Source: JANMDU01 sp031375105 (GTDB taxonomy: Bacteria > Pseudomonadota > Gammaproteobacteria > Burkholderiales > Burkholderiaceae_C). Taken from it: DNA of 64,000 nt. The notes under the pieces are model-generated. The model was not told the origin of the DNA, did not search any database, and worked only from the letters and a program-made list of their open reading frames with translations. Where the stretch lies: positions 1-64,000 of the forward strand of contig JANMHJ010000036.1 of the NCBI GenBank assembly GCA_031375105.1, written 5' to 3'. Below are positions 40,290 through 49,339 of this stretch, piece by piece; the stretch's first letter is position 1, and every line of letters begins with the position of its first letter. The position numbers and the translations under genes were made by a program.

Positions 40290-41470
40290 GCAAAGAATTC
40301 GATATCGTGATCCACGGTGCCACTGGCTTCACAGGCCGCCTGGTCGCTGAATACATGATGGCGCGATACCCCAATAGCGGCAATGCCGAGGGTATCCGCT
40401 GGGCCATGGGTGGCCGTAGCGCAGAAAAATTGGCTGCAGTGCGCGACGAGATCGGCGCGCCAAAAGACACGCCCTTGGTCGTCACAGACACGGGTAACGC
40501 AGCCAGCCTGCAAGCGCTGATGGCACGCACCCGCCTCGTGCTCACCACCGTTGGCCCGTATCAGCTCTATGGCAATGAGATGGTCGCCGCCTGCGCAGCC
40601 AGCGGTGTCGATTACGTCGATCTGTGCGGCGAGCCCGCCTGGATGCGCCACATGATCGACGCACACGAAGCGCAGGCCAAGGCCAGCGGTGCGCGCATCG
40701 TGTTTTCTTGCGGCTTTGATTCCGTCCCGTTTGACATGGGCGTTTTCATGTTGCAAAGCGAATTCAAAACGAAATTCGGCCACGCCGCCCCGCGCATCCG
40801 TGGCCGTGTGCGTAAGATGAAAGGCACGTTCTCTGGCGGCACCGCTGCCAGCTTGAAGGCCACCATGGCTGCAGCCGGCTCAGACCCCAGCGTGCTTGAT
40901 TTGCTGCGCAACCCGTTTTCACTGACTCCTGGCTTTACCGGCCCCAAGCAGCCCAGCGGCGGCAAGCCGATGATCGATGAAGCCTTGGGTGCAGACATGT
41001 GGGTCGCGCCTTTCGTCATGGCAGCGATCAATACCCGCAACATCCACCGCTCTAATTTCTTGATGGCCCACACCTACGGCCAAGATTTTGTTTACGACGA
41101 AATGATGATCACAGGCGCAGGCGAGAAGGGCCAAGCGATCGCTAATCATGTGGCCAACGACAAATCCCTAGGCGGCGAAGGCGGCCCCAAGCCCGGCGAA
41201 GGCCCCAGCAAAGAAGAACGCGAAACCGGCTTCTACGATGTGCTCTTCTTGGGCGAAGACGCACAAGGTAACAAGGCAAAAGTCAGCGTCAAAGGCGACC
41301 GCGATCCTGGCTATGGTTCAACGAGCAAAATGATTGCCGAATGCGCTGTGTGTTTACTGACTCAATCTACCGAGACCACTGGCGGTATCTGGACGCCTGC
41401 ACCTGCGTTGGGCAAAGACATCATCACGAGATTGCATGCGAATGCAGGGTTGACGTTTGCGGTGGAGTGA
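40286..41470 (+). CDS. Saccharopine dehydrogenase-like NAD(P)-binding protein
   Basis: 394 residues. The N-terminal Rossmann motif is IVIHGATGFTGRLVAEYM; then TTVGPYQLYGNEMVAACAASGVDYVDLCGE and GFDSVPFDMG, as in saccharopine dehydrogenase-like / trans-acting enoyl-reductase proteins. Probably an oxidoreductase of unknown substrate. Third gene of the patatin-racemase-oxidoreductase set. Confidence 0.87.
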   Translation: MSKEFDIVIHGATGFTGRLVAEYMMARYPNSGNAEGIRWAMGGRSAEKLAAVRDEIGAPKDTPLVVTDTGNAASLQALMARTRLVLTTVGPYQLYGNEMVAACAASGVDYVDLCGEPAWMRHMIDAHEAQAKASGARIVFSCGFDSVPFDMGVFMLQSEFKTKFGHAAPRIRGRVRKMKGTFSGGTAASLKATMAAAGSDPSVLDLLRNPFSLTPGFTGPKQPSGGKPMIDEALGADMWVAPFVMAAINTRNIHRSNFLMAHTYGQDFVYDEMMITGAGEKGQAIANHVANDKSLGGEGGPKPGEGPSKEERETGFYDVLFLGEDAQGNKAKVSVKGDRDPGYGSTSKMIAECAVCLLTQSTETTGGIWTPAPALGKDIITRLHANAGLTFAVE

Positions 41471-41482
41471 TGCTTTTGGGGA

Positions 41483-41737
41483 GATCGCACTACCTGCACG
41501 TTTTGCTCCGTGTCCTCCGGCGGCGTTGAGTTTTTTTTCTCCAGCAAGAAGGTTGTACCGCCTCCCCCTTTACCTACGCAAAACGCACAGGTAGTGCGAT
41601 CTTGTCATCAGCTTGGCGCTCGTCGTTTCTCATTCGCAGCCATCAGCGCGGCGCATCCACCGCAGTGAGGTGAAGGAGGAATTCGGGCGAAGCCCGAAGG
41701 GAGACACGAACGGAGGTGGGTGCGCCGCGATGATGGC
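41483..41737. repeat. Two adjacent long inverted repeats in a gene-free region
   Basis: Arms 41483-41506 and 41578-41601 pair at 22 of 24 positions; arms 41639-41661 and 41715-41737 pair at 21 of 23. A small perfect hairpin, TTCGGGC-GAA-GCCCGAA (41682-41698), sits at the tip of the second. The purine-rich loops include GTGAGGTGAAGGAGGAA and GGGAGACACGAACGGA. It fills the 307-base gap between two convergent genes. Could be a terminator pair, a structured RNA or a non-autonomous repeat. Confidence 0.8.
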
Positions 41738-41777
41738 GAGTACAGCAAAAACCTATGCGCGAAATGGCTGATCAGTA

Positions 41778-43214
41778 TCAGCTCAAAGAAGCCAATTCAA
41801 GCGCCAGTTGATTGTGCTTTTCAATCAATACAGGCAAATCTACCGTCGTAAGCTGCCCTTCGCGCACTACCACTTTGCCGTTGACGATGGTGTATGCCGC
41901 CAGCGGGCTCGCGCAGAGCAGGAGGCTTGCCACTGGGTCATGCACCGCGCCGCCTGCGAAGCTCAAGGTGCGTAGGTCAAACAAGGCGAGATCAGCGCAC
42001 ATGCCGGGCGCAAGGTGGCCGATGTCTGGGCGGCCTAAGACTTGTGCGCCGCCACGGGTGGCGATTTTCAGTGCATCGCGGGCTGTCATCTCTGCTGGGC
42101 CAAGATCGCAGCCGAAGAAACGCTCTCCGTTGCGCTCTTCAGGCGGCTGCATTGCGCGGCCAACGCGTGCTAGAAGCATGGCTTGGCGCGCTTCATTGAC
42201 CATGTGCGCCGCGTCGTTGCTTGCGCTGCCATCTACGCCTAAGCCCACGGGCACGCCAGCGTTGAGCATTCTGCGGATGGGGGCGATGCCACTAGCAAGG
42301 CGCATGTTGCTGCATGGGCAGTGTGCGATGCCTGTTCGCGTGGCGGCAAACAGGCTGATGCCTTCGTCATCGAGTTTGACGCAATGCGCATGCCAGACGT
42401 CTGCGCCCGTCCAGCCAAGATCGTGGGCATATTGCGCGGGCGTACAGCCGAATTTTTCTAGGCTGTAGGCTATGTCATGATCGTTTTCTGCCAAGTGCGT
42501 ATGCAGGCGCACGCCATGATGCCGCGCCAATACCGCCGATTCACGCATCAAATCGCGGCTCACGCTAAATGGCGAGCAAGGCGCGACCGCCACATGGAGC
42601 ATGCTGCCGTGCGCTGCATTGTGGTGTTGCTCAATCAAACGCTGCGTGTCTTTGAGGATGGTATCTTCTTTTTCCACCACGCGATCTGGCGGCAAGCCGC
42701 CTGCGCTTTGGCCCACGCTCATGCTGCCGCGCGTGGCAGTGAAGCGCATGCCGATCTCGCGGGCGGCTTCAATGCTGTCGTCGAGCTTTACGCCCTTAGG
42801 ATAGATATACAGGTGATCGCTGCTTGTGGTGCAGCCCGAGAGCAGCAGCTCGGCCATCGCCGTTTGCGTGGAGACGTGGATCATCTCGGGTGTGAGGTTG
42901 GCCCAAATCGGATACAGCCCACGCAGCCATGAAAACAGCTCGGCATTTTGCGCAGCTGGAATCGCGCGCGTGAGCGATTGATACATGTGGTGATGCGTGT
43001 TCACCATACCCGGTATCACGATATGGCCGCGTGCATCAATGATTTCATCAACTCGCCCACCTGCGCTATGCAGCAACTCTTGCGCCGAGCCAATCGCTTC
43101 GATCACATTCCCGCGAATCAGCAGGCTGGTGTCATTCAGCTCAGTCTGCGCATCGTCCATCAAGGCGATGCAGGTGGCGTTTTGGATGAGTAGGGTGGGA
43201 TTAGGTGAGGTCAT
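41778..43214 (-). CDS. 8-oxoguanine deaminase-like amidohydrolase
   Basis: 478 residues. Metal ligands in VNTHHHMYQSLTRAI, LHTHLAEND, HAHCVKLDDEG, AHCPCSNMRLASG and GLGVDGSASND follow the TrzN/guanine-deaminase branch of the amidohydrolases; this sequence resembles 8-oxoguanine deaminases (hydroxyatrazine hydrolase relatives). It would convert 8-oxoguanine to urate and ammonia. Same strand as the dctP at 43392. The exact purine or triazine substrate is inferred. Confidence 0.85.
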   Translation of the reverse strand: MTSPNPTLLIQNATCIALMDDAQTELNDTSLLIRGNVIEAIGSAQELLHSAGGRVDEIIDARGHIVIPGMVNTHHHMYQSLTRAIPAAQNAELFSWLRGLYPIWANLTPEMIHVSTQTAMAELLLSGCTTSSDHLYIYPKGVKLDDSIEAAREIGMRFTATRGSMSVGQSAGGLPPDRVVEKEDTILKDTQRLIEQHHNAAHGSMLHVAVAPCSPFSVSRDLMRESAVLARHHGVRLHTHLAENDHDIAYSLEKFGCTPAQYAHDLGWTGADVWHAHCVKLDDEGISLFAATRTGIAHCPCSNMRLASGIAPIRRMLNAGVPVGLGVDGSASNDAAHMVNEARQAMLLARVGRAMQPPEERNGERFFGCDLGPAEMTARDALKIATRGGAQVLGRPDIGHLAPGMCADLALFDLRTLSFAGGAVHDPVASLLLCASPLAAYTIVNGKVVVREGQLTTVDLPVLIEKHNQLALELASLS

Positions 43215-43229
43215 ACTTCATTCTATATG

Positions 43230-43301
43230 CTATATGCTATTAAATACGTAGCATACTATGTACATAGTATAACGGGATGAGGCCGATTTCGTTATAAAAA
43301 T
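43230..43301 (-). repeat. Dispersed palindromic element upstream of the deaminase
   Basis: TATATGCTATTAAATACGTAGCA with an extra palindrome ACTATGTACATAGT, then ATAACGGGATGAGGCCGATT. Confidence 0.8.
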
Positions 43302-43330
43302 ACAACTCTTCATGCATCTTTGCGTGCAGC

Positions 43331-43360
43331 AAAAAAAGGGCAGCTCAACGGCTGCCCTTT
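43331..43360 (-). terminator. Terminator after dctP-1
   Basis: On the minus strand, stem GGGCAGC / GCTGCCC with a CGTTGA loop, followed by a run of T (A tract at 43331-43337). Confidence 0.88.
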
Positions 43361-43391
43361 GACTTGTGTGCATCAAAGCACAGCTGAAAAA

Positions 43392-44363
43392 TCACATCTT
43401 GTTGTAAGCGTCAAGCAGTTGTTTGCCCTCAGGGCCAGCTTTTTCCAGCCATTCCTTAATCATTGTTTCGCCCACTTTTTTCATATCAGTGGTGAGTGCT
43501 GCGCTTGGCTTCAAAATTTGCATGCCGGCGCCCTTGAGCTTGTCGAGTGTTTCGCCGTTGGCCTTTTGGCTGGCTGCAAAGCCGCGCACTTCGGCATCTG
43601 CAGCAGCTTTAAGCACAGCAGCTTTGGCAGGCGCATCGAGTGCATCGAAAGCGGCTTTGTTTACGATCACGGCATTTTTCGGCAGCCAAGCTTGCATGTC
43701 ATACCACTGCTTGACGGTCTCATGCAGTTTGGCATCCCATCCGGTGGAGCCGGAGCTCATCATGCTATCGGCCACACCCGTGGCAAACGCTTGGCTGACT
43801 TCGGCCGCTTGCACGGTGACGGGCTGTGCGCCGAGCAACTCAGCCATGCGTGCTGTGGCAGGGCTGTAGGCGCGCCATTTGTAGCCCTTCAAATCTGCGC
43901 CAGAATTGATCGGCTTTTTGGCATACAAGCCTTGCGGAGGCCATGGCACGGCATACAGCACGCTCATGCCTTGCTCTCCAAGCTTCTTGTCAATCATGGG
44001 TTTTTGTACGCGCCAGAGTTTGGCGGCTTCTTCGTAGCTGTCAGCCAAGAAAGGCAGGCCATCAGCGCCATAGATTTGCCATTCGTTGGCCAGATTGGCC
44101 AGCAACACCTCGCCCACTTGGGCTTGATTCGATTGCACCGCGCGCTTGATCTCAGGCGCTTTGAAGAGCGATGCACCAGGATGCACGGTGATTTTGAGTT
44201 TGCCCCCGGTTGCAGTGTCCACATCTTTGGCAAACTGCACCAAGTTTTCAGTGTGGAAATTGGTGGCTGGGTAAGCGCTGGGCAAATCCCATTTGACTTG
44301 CGCGAAGGCAGCGCCCGCGCTGATCAGCGAAAGGCTCATGGCCAAAGCTATTTTTTTGAACAT
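43392..44363 (-). CDS. TRAP transporter solute-binding protein DctP, paralogue 1
   Basis: 323 residues with a signal peptide ending SAGAAFA. DctP-family features: VKWDLPSAYPATNFHTENLVQFAKDVD, LLYAVPWPP-type motif (VLYAVPWPPQGLYAKKPI), KGYKWRAYSPATARMAELLGAQPV. A periplasmic binding protein for an organic acid. ATG 44363 has AGGA upstream. Divergent from the LysR gene. No permease genes on this strand; it may share the DctQM pair at 47327-49254. Confidence 0.92.
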   Translation of the reverse strand: MFKKIALAMSLSLISAGAAFAQVKWDLPSAYPATNFHTENLVQFAKDVDTATGGKLKITVHPGASLFKAPEIKRAVQSNQAQVGEVLLANLANEWQIYGADGLPFLADSYEEAAKLWRVQKPMIDKKLGEQGMSVLYAVPWPPQGLYAKKPINSGADLKGYKWRAYSPATARMAELLGAQPVTVQAAEVSQAFATGVADSMMSSGSTGWDAKLHETVKQWYDMQAWLPKNAVIVNKAAFDALDAPAKAAVLKAAADAEVRGFAASQKANGETLDKLKGAGMQILKPSAALTTDMKKVGETMIKEWLEKAGPEGKQLLDAYNKM

Positions 44364-44490
44364 CGTGATTCCTGTTGAAGAATAAAAGATCAAGGATATA
44401 AGCAAAAGACGGGCCAAATCAACCGTATATTCCCTCAAACTTGCTGGCTGGTTTTCCACGACTGCTGATTTCTGCGAAGGAGTTGTTTTT

Positions 44491-45360
44491 ATGAATTTGC
44501 GTTTTGTTGAAGCTTTCTATTGGGTGGCGACGCTCAAATCGGTCTCTCGGGCAGCTGAAAAGCTGTTTTTGACGCAATCGGCCATGTCTGCGCGAATTGC
44601 AGCGCTGGAAGATGAGCTCGGTGTCTTGCTACTGGATCGGCGGGACAAGCAATTTCGCCTCACGGTAGCAGGTGGGCGCTTTGTGACGTATGCGCAAAAG
44701 CTGCTGGAATTGCAACGCGAGGTCAAGGCCGAGATGGGATCGGGCATGGCGATGGCTGCTTCGCTACGCGTTGGTGCGATTGAATCGGTGTTGCATTCTT
44801 GGCTGATTCCGTGGATTGAAAAACTGCGCGTAGAGCAGCCGGGCTTGGAGCTGGAGTTGACGGTGGAGACCACGCCCGTTCTGATGGATCAGGTGCAGCG
44901 CGGTGCTTTGGATGTTGTGTTTGCGGCCTTGCCCGCAGGCGGCGAAGGCGTGCGCACGAAGGCGCTGCCTGCAATGGCGATGTGTTTTGTGGGGCAGGCG
45001 ATGCAGCACCGAAAGCGTGCATACACCTTGTCCGAACTGGCCAAAGGTGAGCTGCTCACCTTCCAGCGTGGTTCGCAGCCGCATGTGGCGCTGCTGGATG
45101 CGCTGCGCTTAGCGAAGGTGGAAAACAAGCGGGTGCATACAATTTCTTCTATTTCGGCGATGGCGCAATTGGCGCAGGGCGGCTTTGGTGTGGCGACGCT
45201 GCCTGTGGCAGCAGCAGAGCGGTTGGTGGCTGTGCAAGGTTTGCGGATTCTGAAATGCAATGTGGCGCTGCCGCCGCTGCCGTTGCATGCGAGTTACCGC
45301 AGCGATCCATCGACGGGCCTGGTGGATAGCGTGATGAAATCTGCTTTGGCTTTTATTTGA
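44491..45360 (+). CDS. LysR-family transcriptional regulator
   Basis: 289 residues. N-terminal HTH (FYWVATLKSVSRAAEKLFLTQSAMSARIAALEDELGVLLLDR) and the periplasmic-binding-like effector domain. Its place between dctP-1 and the TRAP/oxoprolinase operon makes it the likely local activator, with the TRAP substrate or a product as inducer. GGAG lies upstream of ATG. Confidence 0.93.
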   Translation: MNLRFVEAFYWVATLKSVSRAAEKLFLTQSAMSARIAALEDELGVLLLDRRDKQFRLTVAGGRFVTYAQKLLELQREVKAEMGSGMAMAASLRVGAIESVLHSWLIPWIEKLRVEQPGLELELTVETTPVLMDQVQRGALDVVFAALPAGGEGVRTKALPAMAMCFVGQAMQHRKRAYTLSELAKGELLTFQRGSQPHVALLDALRLAKVENKRVHTISSISAMAQLAQGGFGVATLPVAAAERLVAVQGLRILKCNVALPPLPLHASYRSDPSTGLVDSVMKSALAFI

Positions 45361-45386
45361 ATTTTGCGGAGAGGTGGGTTTTTTTA

Positions 45387-45401
45387 TCAGGGTTAACCTG
45401 A
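45387..45401. promoter_or_regulatory. Palindrome upstream of the DUF1445 operon
   Basis: TCAG-GGTTAACC-TGA, containing a perfect GGTTAACC. It lies 120 bases before the operon start, just after the LysR gene. Possible operator. Confidence 0.45.
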
Positions 45402-45520
45402 ATCTTGCTTCTGATAAATCATCGAAATAAGTGATGACTTAAGCAAAATATTTTTTGTTTGCGCAAAGCAATTCATCACTTCACAATCCGTTTCATGTTG
45501 AAAAACTTCATGGAACACAA

Positions 45521-46321
45521 GTGAACTCTCTCGATCTCCCTTCTGGCTCTGCTGCTGCCGATGCACGCTATGCGATTCGCCGTGGCGAGTGGACCGGGCA
45601 CACCAGTGGTTTGGCCCATGGCTATGTGCAAGGCAATGTGGTGATTTTGCCCGAAGCGCTGGCGCATGATTTTCTGCGCTATTGCCAGCGCAATCCAAAA
45701 CCATGCCCATTGCTAGCCGTGAGCGAGCCTGGGCAAGCCAAGCTGCCAGCTTTAGGCAATGACATTGATATTTGCACCGATGTGCCACGCTATCGGGTGT
45801 GGCGCGATGGCGCATTGGTGGATCAACCCACCGATATCAGCTCCCTTTGGCGTAATGATTTGGTGAGCTTTGTGATTGGCTGCTCATTCTCCTTTGAGCA
45901 AGCGCTTGTGGAAGCGGGGTTACGCATTGCGCATCTTGATCAAGGCGTAAACGTGCCGATGTATCGCACGAATATCGCAACCGAAGCTGCGGGTGCGTTT
46001 CATGGCCCGATGGTCGTGTCCATGCGGCCATTCAAAGCAGCTGATGCGATTCGGGCTGTGCAGATCACCTCGCGTTTCCCCAATGTGCATGGTGCTCCTG
46101 TGCATTTGGGTGATCCTGCGCTGATGGGTATTGCTGATCTCTCCACGCCTGATTACGGCGATGCCGTGAAGCTGCAAGCGGATGAGATTCCCGTGTTTTG
46201 GGCATGCGGCGTGACGCCACAAGCTGCCATCACGCAAGCGCGTCCGCCCCTGTGCATCACGCACGCACCCGGAGCGATGTTGATCACCGATTTACTCAAC
46301 CACCAATTGGCTACTTTTTAA
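45521..46321 (+). CDS. DUF1445 putative hydro-lyase / D-glutamate-cyclase-like protein
   Basis: 266 residues. Family blocks: ARYAIRRGEWTGHTSGLAHGYVQGNVVILP, FLRYCQRNPKPCPLL, FVIGCSFSFEQAL, VPMYRTNI, FHGPMVVSMRP, HGAPVHLGDPALMGI and CGVTPQAA. DUF1445 forms part of the mammalian mitochondrial D-glutamate cyclase, which makes 5-oxo-D-proline. GTG 45521 fits the family length better than an upstream TTG. First gene of the DUF1445-dctP-dctQ-dctM-dctP-oxoprolinase operon, which supports a role in D-glutamate/5-oxoproline metabolism. Confidence 0.87.
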   Translation: MNSLDLPSGSAAADARYAIRRGEWTGHTSGLAHGYVQGNVVILPEALAHDFLRYCQRNPKPCPLLAVSEPGQAKLPALGNDIDICTDVPRYRVWRDGALVDQPTDISSLWRNDLVSFVIGCSFSFEQALVEAGLRIAHLDQGVNVPMYRTNIATEAAGAFHGPMVVSMRPFKAADAIRAVQITSRFPNVHGAPVHLGDPALMGIADLSTPDYGDAVKLQADEIPVFWACGVTPQAAITQARPPLCITHAPGAMLITDLLNHQLATF

Positions 46322-46342
46322 CCCTCAATGGAGAAGATGATG

Positions 46343-47317
46343 ATGAAAAAACTCTTGATTTCCCTCGCAGCTGTGGCTGCTGTTACTGCAGCTGGCGGCG
46401 CATTTGCGCAAGCCAAATGGGATTTGCCTTCGGGCTATGGCGCCAATACCTTCCAAGTGCAAAACTTGGTGCAATTTTCTGAAGGAGTGGACAAAGCCAC
46501 ATCAGGCAAACTGAAGATCACGGTGCATCCGGGCGCTTCATTGTTCAAAGCGAACGAGATCAAGCGTGCTGTGCAATCGGGCCAAACGCCGATTGGCGAA
46601 TTCATCCTCTCGGGTGCATCGAATGAAGCGCCGATCTTTGGTGTGGATTCCATCCCTTTCTTGGCCACCAGCTACGCTGAATCCAAAAAGCTCGATACCG
46701 CTTCACGCGCTGTACTGATCAAAACTCTCTCAGCCCAAGGCATGAAGCTGCTCTACACCGTGCCATGGCCACCACAGGGTTTGTATACGGCTAAACCTAT
46801 CTCCTCCATGAAAGATTTGAAGGGCACGAAGATGCGCGCCTACAACCCAGCCACCTCATTCATTGCCACCGCCGTGGGCGCACAGCCTGTCACGATCCAA
46901 TTGGCTGAGTTGCCAGCTGCCTTGGCCACGGGCGGTGTGGACAATTTCCTCACATCGAGTGCCAGTGGTGTGGACAGCAAGCTCTATGAAAGCGTGAAGT
47001 ATTTTTATGACGTGAATGCTTGGCTGCCGCGTAATGCCGTGGTAGTGAATCAGAAATCTTTTGATGCTTTGGATAAAGCTTCGCAAGATGCCGTGCTCCA
47101 GCAAGCCAGCGCGGCTGAGCAGCGCGGTTGGGCAGCCAGTGAGAAGAAAGACGATGAATATCTCAAAGAACTGGCAGCCAAAGGCATGAAGATTGACACC
47201 ACCAGCGCTGGATTGAAGAAAGAGTTGAAAACTATTGGTGATCAAATGATAGCTGATTGGCTCAAGCTCGCCGGTGAAGAAGGCAAAGCTATCATTGAAG
47301 CCTTCAACAAAAAATAA
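46343..47317 (+). CDS. TRAP transporter solute-binding protein DctP, paralogue 2
   Basis: 324 residues with signal peptide ending GGAFA. Closely related to paralogue 1 (AKWDLPSGYGANTFQVQNLVQFSEGVDKAT, KITVHPGASLFKANEIKRAVQSG, LLYTVPWPPQGLYTAKPI). Several ATGs compete; ATG 46343 is 9 bases after GGAG. It sits directly before dctQM and is the prime binding protein for that permease. Confidence 0.93.
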   Translation: MKKLLISLAAVAAVTAAGGAFAQAKWDLPSGYGANTFQVQNLVQFSEGVDKATSGKLKITVHPGASLFKANEIKRAVQSGQTPIGEFILSGASNEAPIFGVDSIPFLATSYAESKKLDTASRAVLIKTLSAQGMKLLYTVPWPPQGLYTAKPISSMKDLKGTKMRAYNPATSFIATAVGAQPVTIQLAELPAALATGGVDNFLTSSASGVDSKLYESVKYFYDVNAWLPRNAVVVNQKSFDALDKASQDAVLQQASAAEQRGWAASEKKDDEYLKELAAKGMKIDTTSAGLKKELKTIGDQMIADWLKLAGEEGKAIIEAFNKK

Positions 47318-47326
47318 GGTCTCGCC

Positions 47327-47920
47327 ATGACACACCCTCCCGCAACCTCCTCTGAGCAAGTTCATTGCATTCAGCCAGAGTCATTTCTCAGACGCTGGTT
47401 AGAGCGCATCTATTTGGGCGCAGCGGTGGTGGGGGCGGTGTGTGTTGCTTTAATTTGCACTTTGATGGTTGGCCAATCGCTCGCCAGAGAAATTGGTATC
47501 GCTACTGGCGCGGTGAACGATATCGTGGCTTGGCTTTGCGCAGCAGCTGCTTTTCTCACGATGGCGCATGCCTTCAAGCATGGTGATTTTGTGCGAGTGA
47601 CGCTGTTTTTGGAAAAAATGAATCCAGCCCTGCGCCGTAAATTTGAAATCGGTAGCTTGTTGATTGCGGCAATCGCCGTGGCCTATCTGGCATTCTGGGC
47701 CTGCCGCTTCACCTACCAAAGCTGGGAATTCAATGAGCTGGCGCAGGGCTTGTTGCCTTTGCCGGTCTGGATTCCGCAGATGAGTTTTGCTGTCGGCTCC
47801 ATCCTCTTGCTGATTGCCGTGCTCGACGAATGCATCATCGTTTTGCGCGGCGGTGTGCCCACCTTTGTGCGCTTGGCGCAAGAGCGGCATGCCAAAGGCG
47901 ATTTCTCCTCCGACGTATAA
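47327..47920 (+). CDS. TRAP transporter small permease DctQ
   Basis: 197 residues with four predicted membrane helices (e.g. IYLGAAVVGAVCVALICTLMV; DIVAWLCAAAAFLTMAHAF; LIAAIAVAYLAFWACRF; MSFAVGSILLLIAVLDECIIVL). Conserved position 9 bases after dctP-2 and 23 before dctM. Confidence 0.93.
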   Translation: MTHPPATSSEQVHCIQPESFLRRWLERIYLGAAVVGAVCVALICTLMVGQSLAREIGIATGAVNDIVAWLCAAAAFLTMAHAFKHGDFVRVTLFLEKMNPALRRKFEIGSLLIAAIAVAYLAFWACRFTYQSWEFNELAQGLLPLPVWIPQMSFAVGSILLLIAVLDECIIVLRGGVPTFVRLAQERHAKGDFSSDV

Positions 47921-47943
47921 CAAAAACAAGAGAAACACTGATC

Positions 47944-49254
47944 ATGGATATCTTAGGCATTGGCGCTTTTCTGCTGATTTTGATGTTGATGCTGCTCTCG
48001 GGCGGCGTGTGGATTGCCATGACGCTGGCCATCTGCGGCTGGGTAGGGCAAGCTTTCTTTACCAACACCCAGCCTGGGCTGAATTTGTTTTCTGCATTTT
48101 GGGAAAGCAATGCCAGTTGGGAGTTGGCTGCGCTGCCGCTCTTTATTTGGATGGGTGAAATTTTGTTTCGCACCAAGCTGAGCGAAGAAATGTTCACGGG
48201 CTTATCACCTTGGTTGGGGCGCGTGCCAGGTCGCTTGTTTCACACCACGATTTTAGGTTGCGGTATTTTTGGCTCCGTGTCTGGCTCTTCAGCGGCTACT
48301 TGCGCCACGATTGCCAAAGTCTCTTTGCCTGAATTGAACAAGCGCGGCTACAACGAAACCATCACGCTAGGCTCTCTCGCCGCGGCAGGCACGCTAGGCA
48401 TTTTGATCCCGCCTTCGATCACTATGGTGGTGTATGCCGTAGCTGCTGATGCATCGATCATCCGTATCTTCTTGGCTGGCTTTCTGCCGGGTTTGCTTTT
48501 GATGTCGCTCTTTTCGGGCTACATCGCATGGTGGTCGATCCGCAACAAACATTTGATGCCTCCGGCTGAGCCAAAAGTGAGCTTCAAGGAGAAGCTGCGC
48601 TTGTCGAGAAACCTGATTCCTTGCGCATTGCTGATTGTTTTCATTTGCTGGTCACTCATCGCAGGCTGGGCAACGGCCACAGAATGCGCGGCCTATGGCG
48701 TGGTGGGTGCTTTGGCTTTGGCCATCATGAGCCGTTCGCTGACTTGGCAGAATTTCACCGAAGGTTTGATGGGCTCGGCGCGCACGAGCTGCATGATCAT
48801 GTTCATCTTGGCGGGCGCTGCCTTCCTCACCAAGACAATGGCATTCACGGGTATTCCGCGTGAGTTGGCCGAATGGGTCAATGCCATGAACTTGTCCCCC
48901 TATGCACTGATTGGCTGTTTAGTCATTGTGTATTTGGTGCTGGGTACGGCGTTGGATGGCATCAGCATGATTGTGCTCACCGCAGCAGTGGTCATGCCGA
49001 TGGTGCAAAAAGCGGGCTTTGATCTGATCTGGTTTGGTATTTTTGTGATCTTGCTGGTGGAAATTGCTGAAGTCACGCCGCCTGTAGGCTTCAACCTGTT
49101 TGTTTTGCAAAACATGACGGGTAAAGACAGTAATTTGATTGCCAAAGCTGCCATTCCGTTTTTCTGTTGCATGGTGGTTTGCATTGTGCTGATCACCGTG
49201 TTTCCGCAGATCGTCACCATCGTGCCGGATCTGTTGATGGGGGCCGCTAAATGA
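47944..49254 (+). CDS. TRAP transporter large permease DctM
   Basis: 436 residues, about 12 membrane helices. DctM blocks: GRLFHTTILGCGIFGSVSGSSAATCATIAKVSLPEL, GSLAAAGTLGILIPPSITMVVYAV, EITPPVGFN-type motif (AEVTPPVGFNLFVLQ). ATG 47944 (MDILGIGAF) matches the family start. It forms the Na+-coupled transporter with DctQ. Confidence 0.95.
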   Translation: MDILGIGAFLLILMLMLLSGGVWIAMTLAICGWVGQAFFTNTQPGLNLFSAFWESNASWELAALPLFIWMGEILFRTKLSEEMFTGLSPWLGRVPGRLFHTTILGCGIFGSVSGSSAATCATIAKVSLPELNKRGYNETITLGSLAAAGTLGILIPPSITMVVYAVAADASIIRIFLAGFLPGLLLMSLFSGYIAWWSIRNKHLMPPAEPKVSFKEKLRLSRNLIPCALLIVFICWSLIAGWATATECAAYGVVGALALAIMSRSLTWQNFTEGLMGSARTSCMIMFILAGAAFLTKTMAFTGIPRELAEWVNAMNLSPYALIGCLVIVYLVLGTALDGISMIVLTAAVVMPMVQKAGFDLIWFGIFVILLVEIAEVTPPVGFNLFVLQNMTGKDSNLIAKAAIPFFCCMVVCIVLITVFPQIVTIVPDLLMGAAK

Positions 49255-49339
49255 TGCCCCATCAAGCGAGGGTTTCAAGACTTGAAGAGCTGGCGGTGCT
49301 CTTCGACATAAGTCATTTCCGCCAACCTTAGGAATCATC

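Noticed and set aside
43320..44378. Long open frame antisense to dctP-1 (352 codons)
   Set aside because: The opposite strand has a clear signal peptide, DctP motifs and terminator. The frame shown here has no recognisable protein features.
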